Assembly: GCA_023657425.1 (NCBI GenBank)
Contig: JAGTJW010000002.1
Span: forward strand, 548,431 to 612,430
Reading direction: 5' to 3'
Source: Ideonella sp. WA131b
GTDB taxonomy: Bacteria; Pseudomonadota; Gammaproteobacteria; Burkholderiales; Burkholderiaceae_C
Length of the DNA stretch: 64,000 bases
The translations under genes were made by a program, and so were the position numbers. The notes under the pieces are model-generated. The model had not been told where the DNA came from and made no database searches. It saw nothing but the letters and a program-made list of their open reading frames with translations. Of the stretch, positions 34,480 to 43,314 are shown piece after piece (position 1 is the first letter of the stretch; each line of letters begins with the position of its first letter).

Positions 34480-34839
34480 TCAGGTGGCCTGGGTCGCGCT
34501 GCCGCCGAGCCTCTCGCAGGCACGGCGCAGGCGCTGCTCTGCCGCATCGGCCACCAACCGGTCCTCCGGCTTGCCAACCAGGTGCACCATGATCTGCGGA
34601 TCGAGGAAGCCGACGACGACACGGCCAGGCACCTCTTACCGGACGATTGCGTTGCAGAGCAGCAGCAAGCCGATGTCCGGCACGGCCGTCACGGCCTGGT
34701 GCGCCAGCGGTGGGTTGCACGCGCCGAGGATGCGGTAGGGCTGCATCTCCTGGTCCAACTTCTCGACAGGCGGAGGTCGGGTTTGACTGGGGTCATGGTG
34801 ATCTGCCTGGAAGCAACGCATATTTGATAAGTCATCCAT
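34480..34839 (-). pseudogene. DUF302 protein remnant with in-frame stop
   Basis: The minus strand reads [40 protein letters not shown] and R, then TAA (34636-34638). The same frame continues EVPGRVVVGFLDPQIMVHLV to a stop at 34480. The whole string is DUF302-like, so the TAA replaces one codon of the usual VVREE/IVREE stretch. The N-terminal third of the domain is also missing, and an alternative ATG with better context reads in another frame. The gene is therefore decayed. DUF302 proteins are small and of unknown function. Confidence 0.75.
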
Positions 34840-34845
34840 TACTTA
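34828..34845. promoter_or_regulatory. Candidate TetR operator
   Basis: TAAGT-CATCCATT-ACTTA is an inverted repeat 18 bases upstream of the TetR-family start at 34863, in an AT-rich pocket, as expected for autoregulation of the downstream efflux operon. Confidence 0.55.
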
Positions 34846-34862
34846 CCACTTCACGCCGCACC

Positions 34863-35462
34863 ATGCAGACACGCCTGTCCACCGAAGAGCGCCAGACGGA
34901 GATCGTGGCGGCTGCACTGCAGCTGGCACACGACACGAGCCCGGCGCAGATCACGACGACTGACATCGCCTTGGCCATCGGCGTCACACAGGGTGCGGTG
35001 TTCAAGCATTTCCCCACCAAGGACGCCATCTGGGTAGCAGCGGCGCGGTGGGTCCGCGAAGCGCTCATGCAGACCGTGAGCCATGCAGCCGCCGATGCGG
35101 TTTCGCCTGTGGATGCACTCGCGGCGATGTTCCGCGCGCATGTCGACTTCGTCATCGCGCACCCCGGCGTGCCGCGTCTGATCTTCCATGAACTGCAGCA
35201 ACCCGCCGACTCCGCGACCAAACAGGAGGTGCGCTTGCTGCTGCAGGGCTACCGCAAGCTGCTGCTGGACACCCTTGAGCGAGCTGTGAGGCAGGGCCAG
35301 GTGATAGGCGACCTCGACCGCGAGGCCGCTGCGACCACCTTCGTCGGCCTGATCCAGGGCTTGGTAATGCAGGCCATGCTGGCCGGCCGGCCAGTCGCGA
35401 TGCGCTCACAGGGCGAACGTGTATTCACCCTGTTCAGGCGCAGCCTCGGGGAGATCTCATGA
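34863..35462 (+). CDS. TetR-family repressor of efflux operon
   Basis: This 199-aa protein has the TetR helix-turn-helix (RQTEIVAAALQLAHDT, then ITTTDIALAIGVTQGAVFKH and FPTKDAIW) at residues 10-60, and a helical ligand-binding domain that includes HPGVPRLIFHEL. The start at 34863 lies just after the candidate operator. Its stop overlaps the start of the membrane-fusion-protein gene (ATGA), which makes it the first gene of a four-gene operon. Confidence 0.92.
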   Translation: MQTRLSTEERQTEIVAAALQLAHDTSPAQITTTDIALAIGVTQGAVFKHFPTKDAIWVAAARWVREALMQTVSHAAADAVSPVDALAAMFRAHVDFVIAHPGVPRLIFHELQQPADSATKQEVRLLLQGYRKLLLDTLERAVRQGQVIGDLDREAAATTFVGLIQGLVMQAMLAGRPVAMRSQGERVFTLFRRSLGEIS

Positions 35463-36649
35463 AGCTGTCGTCGATTGGATTGCGCCGGCTGGTGTTGGTC
35501 CTGCTCGGCCTGGGCCTAGCGGCGGCTATGGCATTCGTCGTGATGCGCTCCGGGCCGCTGGCGCCCACTCGCGTCACTATCATCAAAGCCGCCGAAGGCC
35601 GGCTCACGCCGGCACTGTTCGGGATCGGCACCGTCGAGGCCCGCCGCAGCTACCTGATTGGGCCCACAGTCGCGGGTCGTGTTCGTTCGGTGACCGTCGA
35701 CGTGGGCGACCGGGTTAAGGCTGGCCAGTTACTCGCCGAGATGGACCCCGTGGACCTGGACGAGCGCACGGCTGCCCTCGACGCTTCGGTGGCCCGCGCC
35801 GGTAGTGCCATGGCCGCGGCGGACGCGCAGCGCCGTGACGCGCTGGCCCGCAAGGAACTCGCGGCGGTCAATGCGCGCCGCTACGTCGAACTGGGTGCTC
35901 AAAACTTCATCAGCACCGGCGCTGTCGAAGCGCGCCTGCAAGAGCAGGCATCGGCCGATGCCATCGTCAGTGCGGCCGATGCCAATCTCACTGCAGCCCG
36001 GCAGGACCAGCAACGGCTGGCGGCCGAACGCGCCGGGCTTCGCCAGCAACGCGCGAACGTGCGCCTGCTGGCGCCGGCCGACGGCGTGGTGACCAGCCGT
36101 GACGCCGAACCGGGATCGACGGTGGTGGCTGGCCAGGCGGTGCTGCGCGTCTTCGATCCCGCGTCCCTTTGGATCAAGGTGCGCCTGGACCAGGGCCGCT
36201 CGTCAGGGCTCGCCGCCGGGCTGCCGGCGCAGGTGGTGTTGCGGTCGAATCCGGGACAGTCATTCGCTGGAAAGGTGGCCCGCGTCGAAGCCGTCAGCGA
36301 CAGCGTGACCGAAGAGCGCGTGGCCCTTGTGAGCCTCGACCAGGCGCCGGCCAGCCTGTCGATGGGCGAACTGGCCGAGGTGACCTTGTCGCTACCCACG
36401 ACCGCCCAGGCTGTACTGCTGCCCAACGCCGCCGTCAAGCGCGTGCAGGCACAGACCGGGGTGTGGACGATCGAAAGCGGCGCCCTGAAGTTCGCGCCGG
36501 TCCGCCTGGGCCAGACCAGCCTGGACGGCCAAGTGCAGGTGCTCGAAGGCATCAAGCCTGGCGCGTCGGTCGTCGTGCGCAGCGAGAAGGACCTCGGCGC
36601 CAAGACCCGCATCACCGTCGTCGACTCGCTCTCAGGGCAGCAGCCATGA
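35459..36649 (+). CDS. HlyD/DevB-type membrane-fusion protein
   Basis: This 396-aa periplasmic adaptor has one N-terminal membrane anchor (LVLVLLGLGLAAAMAFVVM, residues 11-29). A lipoyl half-motif follows (GRVRSVTVDVGDRVKAGQLL), then a coiled-coil hairpin (about residues 95-200), the second lipoyl half (LLAPADGVVTSRDAEPGSTV) and a beta-barrel domain. It would link the adjacent MacB/DevC-type ABC exporter to an outer-membrane channel. Both ends overlap neighbouring genes by 4 bases. Confidence 0.92.
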   Translation: MKLSSIGLRRLVLVLLGLGLAAAMAFVVMRSGPLAPTRVTIIKAAEGRLTPALFGIGTVEARRSYLIGPTVAGRVRSVTVDVGDRVKAGQLLAEMDPVDLDERTAALDASVARAGSAMAAADAQRRDALARKELAAVNARRYVELGAQNFISTGAVEARLQEQASADAIVSAADANLTAARQDQQRLAAERAGLRQQRANVRLLAPADGVVTSRDAEPGSTVVAGQAVLRVFDPASLWIKVRLDQGRSSGLAAGLPAQVVLRSNPGQSFAGKVARVEAVSDSVTEERVALVSLDQAPASLSMGELAEVTLSLPTTAQAVLLPNAAVKRVQAQTGVWTIESGALKFAPVRLGQTSLDGQVQVLEGIKPGASVVVRSEKDLGAKTRITVVDSLSGQQP

Positions 36650-37872
36650 TCAGCCTCGCAGGCAGGGACATCCTCCACTCCTGGGGCAAGTTCGTCCTGA
36701 CCGGCATCGGCCTGGGCCTGTTGATCGGCGTGACGCTGACCATGGCCGGCGTGTACCGCGGCATGGTCGACGACGCGCGCGCGCTGCTGAACAACAGCGG
36801 TGCCGACCTGTGGGTGGTGCAGCAGGACACGCAGGGGCCTTATGCCGAGTCGTCCAGCCTGCGCGACGACGCGGTGCGCAGCGTGCTGGGCATGGCGGGC
36901 GTCGCGCGCGCCGCCAACGTGACCTACCTGACGATGCAGGTGAGACGCACCGCCACGGTGGGTGCCGCCGCGGCGGAAGGCGCCGACGACGACGTGCGCG
37001 CCATGGTGGTCGGCTTCGAGCCCGGACAGCCCGGCGAACCGGGCTACTTGGTGGCCGGCCGGCACATCACGCGCAGCCACTACGAGGCCGTGGCCGACGT
37101 GCGAACCGGGTTCGCGCTGGGCGAGCGCATCCGCATCCGCCGCCACGACTACACGGTCGTCGGTCTGACCCGGCGCATGGTGTCCTCGGGCGGTGACCCG
37201 ATGGTCTTCATCCCGCTGAAGGACGCACAGGAAGCACAGTTCCTGAAGGACAACGACGCCATCGTCAACGATCGCGCACGCACAGCTGCCAACCCGAGCC
37301 TCAACCGGCCCGGCGTGACCGGTCTGCTGGAGGCGATCCAGGCGTCGCAGGCGAACAACCGCAACGTCAACGCGATCCTCGTGCAGGTGCAGCCCGGCAC
37401 CGACGCCGAGAGCGTGGCCGAACCGGTGCGCCGATGGAAGCACCTGGAAGCCTTCACGCGCGCGCAGATGGAGGAGATCCTCGTCGCCAAGCTGATTGCC
37501 ACGTCGGCCAAGCAGATCGGCATGTTCCTGGTGATCCTGGCCATCGTCAGCGCGGCCATCGTCGCCTTCATCATCTACACGATGACGCTGGGCAAGATCC
37601 GCGAGATCGCCGTGCTGAAGCTCATCGGCACGCGCAACCGCACCATCGCCGGGATGATCCTGCAGCAGGCGCTGGGCCTGGGTCTGATCGGCTTCATCGT
37701 CGGCAAGGTGGCGGCCACCTTCTGGGCGCCCATCTTTCCGAAGTACGTGCTGCTGGAATCGGGCGACGCATTGCGCGGGCTGGTAGCCGTGGTGGTGATC
37801 TGCGCGCTGGCCAGCACGCTGGCGATTCGGGTGGCGCTGAAGGTCGACCCGGCTGCGGCGATCGGGGGCTGA
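36646..37872 (+). CDS. FtsX/DevC-type ABC exporter permease
   Basis: This 408-aa protein has an N-terminal membrane segment (GKFVLTGIGLGLLIGVTLTM), a large periplasmic MacB-like domain (residues 45-270), and three C-terminal membrane segments starting IGMFLVILAIVSAAIVAFII. The cytoplasmic loop LGKIREIAVLKLIGTRNRTI is the FtsX coupling motif. With the fusion protein and ATPase it forms an efflux pump of the DevBCA type. The substrate is unknown; TetR control suggests a toxic compound. Confidence 0.9.
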   Translation: MISLAGRDILHSWGKFVLTGIGLGLLIGVTLTMAGVYRGMVDDARALLNNSGADLWVVQQDTQGPYAESSSLRDDAVRSVLGMAGVARAANVTYLTMQVRRTATVGAAAAEGADDDVRAMVVGFEPGQPGEPGYLVAGRHITRSHYEAVADVRTGFALGERIRIRRHDYTVVGLTRRMVSSGGDPMVFIPLKDAQEAQFLKDNDAIVNDRARTAANPSLNRPGVTGLLEAIQASQANNRNVNAILVQVQPGTDAESVAEPVRRWKHLEAFTRAQMEEILVAKLIATSAKQIGMFLVILAIVSAAIVAFIIYTMTLGKIREIAVLKLIGTRNRTIAGMILQQALGLGLIGFIVGKVAATFWAPIFPKYVLLESGDALRGLVAVVVICALASTLAIRVALKVDPAAAIGG

Positions 37873-37873
37873 A

Positions 37874-38581
37874 GTGGGCGAACTCGGCATCCGCATTGAA
37901 CACCTGCGCAAGCGCTACGGCGAAGGCGACACCGCCGTCGACGCACTGAAGGACGTAAACATGACGGTGGCGCCGGGCGAGGTGGTGGGCCTCATCGGCC
38001 CGTCCGGCTCGGGCAAGAGCACGCTGCTGAAGTGCCTGGGCGCCGTCATCGAGCCGAGCGGCGGCAAGATGGTGCTGGGCGGCGAAACCATCTACGACGA
38101 CGGCTGGAAGATCCCCGATCTGCGCGCGTTGCGGCGGGACAGCATCGGCTTCGTGTTCCAGGCGCCCTACCTGATCCCGTTCCTCGACGTGACGGACAAC
38201 GTGGCCCTTTTGCCCATGCTGGCTGGCCGGCCGAATGCCGAGGCACGGGAACGCGCGCGGGAACTGCTGACCGCGCTCGATGTCGGCCACCGCGCGCAGG
38301 CGCAGCCTTCAGAGCTGTCGGGCGGTGAACAGCAGCGCGTGTCGATCGCCCGGGCGCTGGCGAACCGGCCCCCGGTCATCCTCGCCGACGAACCCACCGC
38401 ACCGCTGGACAGCGAGCGGGCCTTGGCCGTGGTGCGCATCCTCAACCAAATGGCCCTGCAACACCACACGGCCATCATCGTCGTGACGCACGACGAGAAG
38501 ATCATCCCGACCTTCAAGCGGCTGTACCTCATCCGCGATGGCAGCACCCACGAGGAGGCGGGCGAAGGTCGCAGCCTCTGA
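37874..38581 (+). CDS. ABC exporter ATP-binding protein (LolD/DevA/MacB type)
   Basis: This 235-aa ATPase starts with GTG immediately after the permease stop. Walker A is GPSGSGKST, signature LSGGEQQR, Walker B VILADEPT and H-loop VTHDE. The LSGGEQQRVSIARAL string is typical of the LolD/MacB subfamily that powers FtsX-like permeases. It is the last gene of the operon and is convergent with ccoG (15-base gap). Confidence 0.92.
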   Translation: MGELGIRIEHLRKRYGEGDTAVDALKDVNMTVAPGEVVGLIGPSGSGKSTLLKCLGAVIEPSGGKMVLGGETIYDDGWKIPDLRALRRDSIGFVFQAPYLIPFLDVTDNVALLPMLAGRPNAEARERARELLTALDVGHRAQAQPSELSGGEQQRVSIARALANRPPVILADEPTAPLDSERALAVVRILNQMALQHHTAIIVVTHDEKIIPTFKRLYLIRDGSTHEEAGEGRSL

Positions 38582-38596
38582 CCTGCGCCGTGGTTC

Positions 38597-40063
38597 TCAG
38601 CGCGGCACGAAGAAGGCCGACTTCTCGAATTGGGTGGCCGATGTGCCCGCGCCATCGCCTGCTTCGGGCACCGCGGCCTTCACCTCGAAAACCACGGGCA
38701 CCGACCGGCCCGCGAGCCCCTGTGCCACGGCGAAAGGCAGGCGCAGGCTCACCGACACCGACGCCACATCGGCTGGGCCGGCATGGGCCGGAGCGGCCAA
38801 TACCTGCAAGCCCTCGATGCCGGAAGCGGACACCCGGTACGTCTGCGTGCCCTCGGTGCGGTTCATGATCTGGGTGCGGTAGACGTTCTCGACGGTGCCG
38901 TCCCCCACCACGCGCGCCAATGCACCGCGGTCCTTGACCACATCAGACTTGAACGGGCTGCGCATCGCGACGCTGGCCGCGAAGGCGATGCTGGCCGAGG
39001 CCAACACGGCTCCATAGATCAGCACACGGGGCCGCAGCGCACGCTTGAACATCTGCAGCCGCGTCCAGCCGTTCACGACACCGTTTTCGGTGGAGTAGCG
39101 GATCAGCCCCTTGGTGTAGCCCATCTTGTCCATCACGTCGTCGCAGACGTCGATGCACGCAGCGCAGCCGATGCACTCGTTCTGCAGCCCATTTCGGATG
39201 TCGATACCCGTGGGGCACACCTGCACGCACAAGGTGCAGTCGATGCAGTCGCCCAGTCCCTGCACGGCGGCGTTCGTCTTCTTCGAGCGTGAGCCGCGCG
39301 GATCGCCGCGACCGGCGTCGTAGGCGATGACCAGGGAGTCCTTGTCGATCGGCGCGCTCTGGAAACGCGCATAGGGGCACATGTACTTGCACATCTGCTC
39401 GCGCAGGAAGCCGGCGTTGCCGTAGGTGGCGGCGCCATAGAACAGCACCCAAAAGGCGTTCCACGCCGACATGTCCAGGGCCATCGCGGCGACGGCCAGT
39501 TCCCGGATTGACGTGAAGTAGCCGACGAAGCTGAAGCCGGTGATCAGCGCGATGGCCAGCCACACCACCTGCTTGGCGCCCTTGCGCAGGATCTTGTTCA
39601 CGCCCCAGGGCGCCTGGTCCAGCCGCATGCGCGCGATGCGGTCGCCCTCGATCTGGCGTTCGGCCCACATGAAGATCTCGGTGTAGACCGTTTGCGGGCA
39701 GGTGTAGCCGCACCACAGCCGGCCGGCCACCGCGGTGAAGAAGAACAGTGCCAGGGCCGACAACACCAGCAGCGGGGCCAGGAAGATCAGGTCCTGCGGA
39801 TAGAGCAGAAGGCCGAAGATGTAGAAGCGCTGCGCCTCCAGATCGAACAGCACGGCCTGGCATCCGCCCCATTGCAGCCACGGCAGGCCGTAGAACAGCA
39901 GCTGCGTGAGCCAGACAAAGAACCAGCGCCAGGTGGCAAACCAGCCCTTCACCGCACGCGGGTAGATCGTCGCCTGCTTCTGGTACATCGAGACGAACTG
40001 TGTGCCGTCGTCGCTCGCGCCCGATACCGGCGTGATGGGGATGACCTTCCTGGAACTTGCCAC
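38597..40063 (-). CDS. ccoG: Cytochrome c oxidase accessory protein CcoG (RdxA/FixG)
   Basis: This 488-aa membrane ferredoxin starts with GTG at 40063. It has five hydrophobic segments; the motif GRLWCGYTCPQTVYTEIFMW and two ferredoxin-type clusters (CIDCTLCVQVCPTGIDIRNG and CIGCAACIDVCDDVMDKMGY) are diagnostic. It reduces copper for assembly of cbb3 oxidase. Here it is the last gene of the nnrS-DUF2249-ferredoxin operon rather than next to ccoNOQP, so a role in protecting or repairing metal centres during nitrosative stress is plausible. Confidence 0.92.
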   Translation of the reverse strand: MASSRKVIPITPVSGASDDGTQFVSMYQKQATIYPRAVKGWFATWRWFFVWLTQLLFYGLPWLQWGGCQAVLFDLEAQRFYIFGLLLYPQDLIFLAPLLVLSALALFFFTAVAGRLWCGYTCPQTVYTEIFMWAERQIEGDRIARMRLDQAPWGVNKILRKGAKQVVWLAIALITGFSFVGYFTSIRELAVAAMALDMSAWNAFWVLFYGAATYGNAGFLREQMCKYMCPYARFQSAPIDKDSLVIAYDAGRGDPRGSRSKKTNAAVQGLGDCIDCTLCVQVCPTGIDIRNGLQNECIGCAACIDVCDDVMDKMGYTKGLIRYSTENGVVNGWTRLQMFKRALRPRVLIYGAVLASASIAFAASVAMRSPFKSDVVKDRGALARVVGDGTVENVYRTQIMNRTEGTQTYRVSASGIEGLQVLAAPAHAGPADVASVSVSLRLPFAVAQGLAGRSVPVVFEVKAAVPEAGDGAGTSATQFEKSAFFVPR

Positions 40064-40109
40064 GCTCAGGGCGCGCCGGCCAACGAGCGGTCACATCGCG
40101 TCCGGGCTG

Positions 40110-40433
40110 TCATCGCTTCAACTCGCCAAGCTTGTGTTCTATCTTGCTCCAGGCTTCGGCATCCGGCAGCGCGAGCTTGGTTTTTGTGATGGGTCTCCAT
40201 TCGCGTGACAGCTCGGCGTTCAGCGACGTGAAGTGCTGCTGGCCGGTGGCTACGTCTTCTTCGGCATAGATGGCATTCACCGGGCACTCGGGAACGCAGA
40301 CCGCGCAGTCGATGCACTCATCCGGGTCGATGACCAGGAAGTTCGGCCCTTCGCGAAACGCGTCGACCGGACACACGTTCACGCAATCGGTGTACTTGCA
40401 CCGGATGCAGGCTTCGGTGACGACGAAGGTCAT
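40110..40433 (-). CDS. fdxA: Seven-iron ferredoxin (FdxA type)
   Basis: This 107-aa protein ([20 protein letters not shown]...) has the 3Fe-4S/4Fe-4S pattern of FdxA: Cys9, Cys17 and CP in the first half, then [12 protein letters not shown] in the second. The C-terminal extension is typical. It is cytoplasmic and could supply electrons to CcoG or other redox proteins. It lies between the DUF2249 gene and ccoG. Confidence 0.92.
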   Translation of the reverse strand: MTFVVTEACIRCKYTDCVNVCPVDAFREGPNFLVIDPDECIDCAVCVPECPVNAIYAEEDVATGQQHFTSLNAELSREWRPITKTKLALPDAEAWSKIEHKLGELKR

Positions 40434-40451
40434 CGCTGCGCGAGCGCGATG

Positions 40452-40766
40452 TCAACCGCAGCAGGCGCCGCCTGAGCAGCAGGAGTCGCCCTTGGCGCCT
40501 GCCGAAGGCGCGACGGCGTCAGCGATGCGGCTGATCTGGATGCGCCAGACCGACGGGCCGGCTTCCAGCGTGGCCCATTCGAACTGTCCGAGAGCGCGGT
40601 CCTCGAACTGATAGCGCAGGGGCTGCGGGTTGTGGTCGTTCACGAGTTGCAGCGCCTGGCCGGTGGCCAGGGCATCGAAGCGACCGAAAATCAGCGGGTG
40701 ACGATCACGCGGCGCGATGATCCGCAGGTCCAGCTCGAAGGTGGGTTGAATCAGGGTTGCAGTCAT
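40452..40766 (-). CDS. DUF2249-domain protein with Cys-rich tail
   Basis: This 104-aa protein has the DUF2249 core, with DLRIIAPRDRHPLIFGRFDA and LVNDHNPQPLRYQFE as the recognisable family strings. An unusual C-terminal tail contains five Cys in SCCSGGACCG, which could bind iron, copper or NO. The family is often encoded beside NnrS, hemerythrins and NsrR in nitric-oxide-responsive loci. It follows nnrS by 88 bases. Confidence 0.85.
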   Translation of the reverse strand: MTATLIQPTFELDLRIIAPRDRHPLIFGRFDALATGQALQLVNDHNPQPLRYQFEDRALGQFEWATLEAGPSVWRIQISRIADAVAPSAGAKGDSCCSGGACCG

Positions 40767-40854
40767 GGGAACCTTTCAGGGGGAAGTGAGCACCTGGGCG
40801 CGCAGAACAGATGAAAGCGGGCGCGCCGTGGGCACGGTGAGGGAACGGGAACGC

Positions 40855-42099
40855 TCAGCCGTCCTTGCCATCGAGACGGCTGCTCAGCAGCCAAGGCGTG
40901 AAGACCCACAGGTAGAGGGCGAAAGCCGCGGCCCACGCGGCTGCGGCCACCACCAGCCAGTTGGCCGTGTGTGCCGGTGACACCAAGGGGAGCAGCACGC
41001 GGGCGACGGCGGCACCCGCCACCAGCAGGTAGGCGGCCACCTCCAGACGCGACACCTTCAGCGGGCGACCGGTGTGTCCCCTGGCGGTGCGGGTGACCAT
41101 GCCGACGATGAGCCCGGCCGTAGCGCCCACCGCCAGGGCATGAATGCCGGCTGAAGCGGCCACGCCACCCAGCTGCGCCCATGCCAGCAGCAGGAAGCCG
41201 ACGGGCAACCAGGCATAGGCTGCATGCAACACCCACAGGATGGGTCGCGACCGTGTGCGCCACGGTTGCCAGTGCCACAAGCGTGCGGTATGCAGCAAGG
41301 CCGCCAAGGCAAAGCCAGCCGCCGTGACCAGGTTGGCGGGCAGCAGCACCCAGGCCGCCAGCGACAGCGCCGTCCCCGCCAGCGTGCTGCGCTCCAGCCA
41401 AGCTGGCACCTTCAGCTGTCGGCCTGGCAGCGCCGACATCGTGAAGGCCGGAATCACCCGCCCCGCGATCACGCATTCGATCATCACGACCAGGGCCAAC
41501 CCAGCATGCAGCGCCCGCAGCGGATCGATGTCCAGCCAGCCCAGCACCGCAGCGTGAAAGGTGAGATTGGCTGTCGCCAGCAGCAGCAGGATCGCGCCCA
41601 GTGGCAGGTTGCGGCGGTTGCCGGCTTTCAGCAGCACCCTGATCAGCACGAAGGCCACCCAAGGCAGCAGCACCACGTCCAGAACGGCGTAAACCGCGTA
41701 CGGCGCCCCCACGGCGGACAGCCGCGCTGCCAGCCATAGCCCCGCCATCACCGCCAGCGTGGCACCGCGCGGCGTGGCCAGGCCCGTCCAGGCCTTGCCG
41801 GCCGTCAGCAGGAAGCCGACGATCACCGCCACGGCAAAGCCGTAGAGCATCTCGTGGGCGTGCCACAGCAGCGGCGGCATCGTCGAAGGCAGCGCCATCA
41901 AGCCCAGGAGGCCCGCGATCCAGTACGGGACCGCGAACAGGGCGAACGCGGCCGCACCCAGGTAGAACGGCCGGAATCCGAGGCGAAACAGCGGCCAGCC
42001 AGGCAGCGGGAACTGTACGTTCGAAGCGGCCGCCGAGACGGTCTGGGGGGCGCCCGTGGCGACCAGGCGGATGTGTTCCTTCATGGCCGTGAACGCCAT
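40855..42099 (-). CDS. nnrS: NnrS family membrane protein
   Basis: This 414-aa polytopic protein has about 12 hydrophobic segments. The NnrS family strings FRLGFRPFYLGAAAFALFAV, WHAHEMLYGFAVAVIVGFLL, AGRVIPAFTMSALPG and GIHALAVGATAGLIVGMVTR are present, with conserved His residues likely binding haem or copper. NnrS relieves nitrosative stress. The start is 42099 (MAFTAMKEHI) or 42084. It is transcribed divergently from nsrR, with two NsrR-like sites in between. Confidence 0.92.
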   Translation of the reverse strand: MAFTAMKEHIRLVATGAPQTVSAAASNVQFPLPGWPLFRLGFRPFYLGAAAFALFAVPYWIAGLLGLMALPSTMPPLLWHAHEMLYGFAVAVIVGFLLTAGKAWTGLATPRGATLAVMAGLWLAARLSAVGAPYAVYAVLDVVLLPWVAFVLIRVLLKAGNRRNLPLGAILLLLATANLTFHAAVLGWLDIDPLRALHAGLALVVMIECVIAGRVIPAFTMSALPGRQLKVPAWLERSTLAGTALSLAAWVLLPANLVTAAGFALAALLHTARLWHWQPWRTRSRPILWVLHAAYAWLPVGFLLLAWAQLGGVAASAGIHALAVGATAGLIVGMVTRTARGHTGRPLKVSRLEVAAYLLVAGAAVARVLLPLVSPAHTANWLVVAAAAWAAAFALYLWVFTPWLLSSRLDGKDG

Positions 42100-42131
42100 C
42101 CCTGGAGCCTGCAAACTGGGCTGTCGGTCAA

Positions 42132-42154
42132 AAGATGCAACATGCGTACATGTT
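42132..42154. promoter_or_regulatory. NsrR-like binding site 1
   Basis: AAGATGCAACATGCGTACAT followed by GTT matches the AAGATGCAT-type half-sites of NsrR boxes and is located 33 bases upstream of the nnrS start. Confidence 0.7.
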
Positions 42155-42176
42155 AAGGACTTGCCGCCCTTAAAGC

Positions 42177-42195
42177 AATACACTGCGTGCATCTT
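42177..42195. promoter_or_regulatory. NsrR-like binding site 2
   Basis: On the minus strand this reads AAGATGCACGCAGTGTATT, again an AAGATGCA half-site plus a degenerate partner. It ends 12 bases before the nsrR start, which suggests autorepression. Confidence 0.65.
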
Positions 42196-42206
42196 TAAGG
42201 ATTGCC

Positions 42207-42716
42207 ATGCGCCTGTCCGAATACACCGACTACACCCTGCGGGTGCTGATGTACTGTGCGGCGCACCGAGACCGCCTGGTGACGATCGGCGAACTGGCTG
42301 AGCACCACGGGCTCTCAAAGAACCACCTGATGAAAGTCGTCAACGACCTGGCGCGGCAAGGCCTGCTCGAAACCACCCGGGGCCGCGGCGGTGGCCTGCG
42401 GCTGCTGGCCGAGCCAGAGACCATTCGCATCGGCGATGTGGTGCGCGCCACCGAGACCGACTTCAGGCTGGTGGAGTGTTTCGACGCCGCCACCAACGCC
42501 TGCACGCTCACGCCGAGCTGCCGGCTGAAGCACCTTTTCGATGACGCGCTGGCGGGCTACTTCAAGGCGCTGGACGGCGCCACGCTGGCGGACATGACGC
42601 AAGGCCTGTCGGCGGCTGGCGCCAAGTTCAACCGACAGCCTGCAGGCCGCAATCTGCCTGCAGTGGTGGCCGCACCGACCCCGCGGCGCGCCTCACGCCC
42701 GGGCCGCGGCGCCTGA
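42207..42716 (+). CDS. nsrR: NO-sensing repressor NsrR (Rrf2 family)
   Basis: This 169-aa Rrf2 protein has a winged helix in residues 1-65 (MRLSEYTDYTLRVLMYCAAH, then GLSKNHLMKVVNDLARQGLL) and the three cluster-binding cysteines of NsrR at positions 91, 99 and 105 (ECFDAATNACTLTPSC). Nitric oxide destroys the Fe-S cluster and relieves repression. The start at 42207 follows AAGGATTGCC. It is co-transcribed with a hemerythrin gene and divergent from nnrS. The C-terminal basic tail is disordered. Confidence 0.93.
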   Translation: MRLSEYTDYTLRVLMYCAAHRDRLVTIGELAEHHGLSKNHLMKVVNDLARQGLLETTRGRGGGLRLLAEPETIRIGDVVRATETDFRLVECFDAATNACTLTPSCRLKHLFDDALAGYFKALDGATLADMTQGLSAAGAKFNRQPAGRNLPAVVAAPTPRRASRPGRGA

Positions 42717-42738
42717 AGGCCCACAGAAGAAACTCACC

Positions 42739-43314
42739 ATGGCCCTGACCCTGCCCGGCCACAGCGCCCCTGCCGTCGGCTTCGAAGTCCCGTTGGAAAT
42801 GCTGGCGGCCTGCCATGGGCGGGTGCAGCATCAATGCGAAACCCTGCTGCGCCTGGTCACCCACCTGCAGACCCATGGCGCGGACCGCCCTGCGCAAGAG
42901 GCCGCGAGCGCCGTCATGCGCTACTTCGATACTGCCGCGCGCCACCACCACGAGGACGAGGAGCAGGATCTGTTTCCCGCCCTGCTGGAGTCCATGGCCG
43001 GCTCCGATGCGGTGTGCGTGCGCGAGCTGACCGCGTCGCTGTCCCGTGATCACCGTCTGCTGGAGCAGCGCTGGGCTTCCATGCGCCAGCGGCTGTTGCA
43101 AGTCGCCAAGGGCGCCGCTTCAACGCTGGCCGACGCCGATGTACCGGGCTTCGTGCAGCTGTACGAGCAGCACATCGCTCGCGAGGAAGACGAACTGCTG
43201 CCCATGGCGACCCGCTTGCTGAGCGATGTCGAACTCGATCGCATCGGCCTGGCCATGCGCAGCCGGCGCGGCGTCGTCATCGTGACGACCGCAGCGACCG
43301 TGCCTCAGGCTTGA
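42739..43314 (+). CDS. Hemerythrin HHE-domain protein
   Basis: This 191-aa four-helix protein has diiron ligand candidates His26 (AACHGRVQHQC), HHHEDEEQDLFP, RDHRLLEQRW and EQHIAREEDELLP. Hemerythrins encoded next to NsrR are associated with NO/O2 sensing or Fe-S repair. It lies 22 bases after nsrR and is convergent with the nitroreductase gene (10-base overlap at the ends). Confidence 0.9.
   Translation: MALTLPGHSAPAVGFEVPLEMLAACHGRVQHQCETLLRLVTHLQTHGADRPAQEAASAVMRYFDTAARHHHEDEEQDLFPALLESMAGSDAVCVRELTASLSRDHRLLEQRWASMRQRLLQVAKGAASTLADADVPGFVQLYEQHIAREEDELLPMATRLLSDVELDRIGLAMRSRRGVVIVTTAATVPQA

Noticed and set aside
34390..34827. 145-aa rightward frame
   Set aside because: Antisense of the DUF302 remnant, whose strand carries the recognisable domain.
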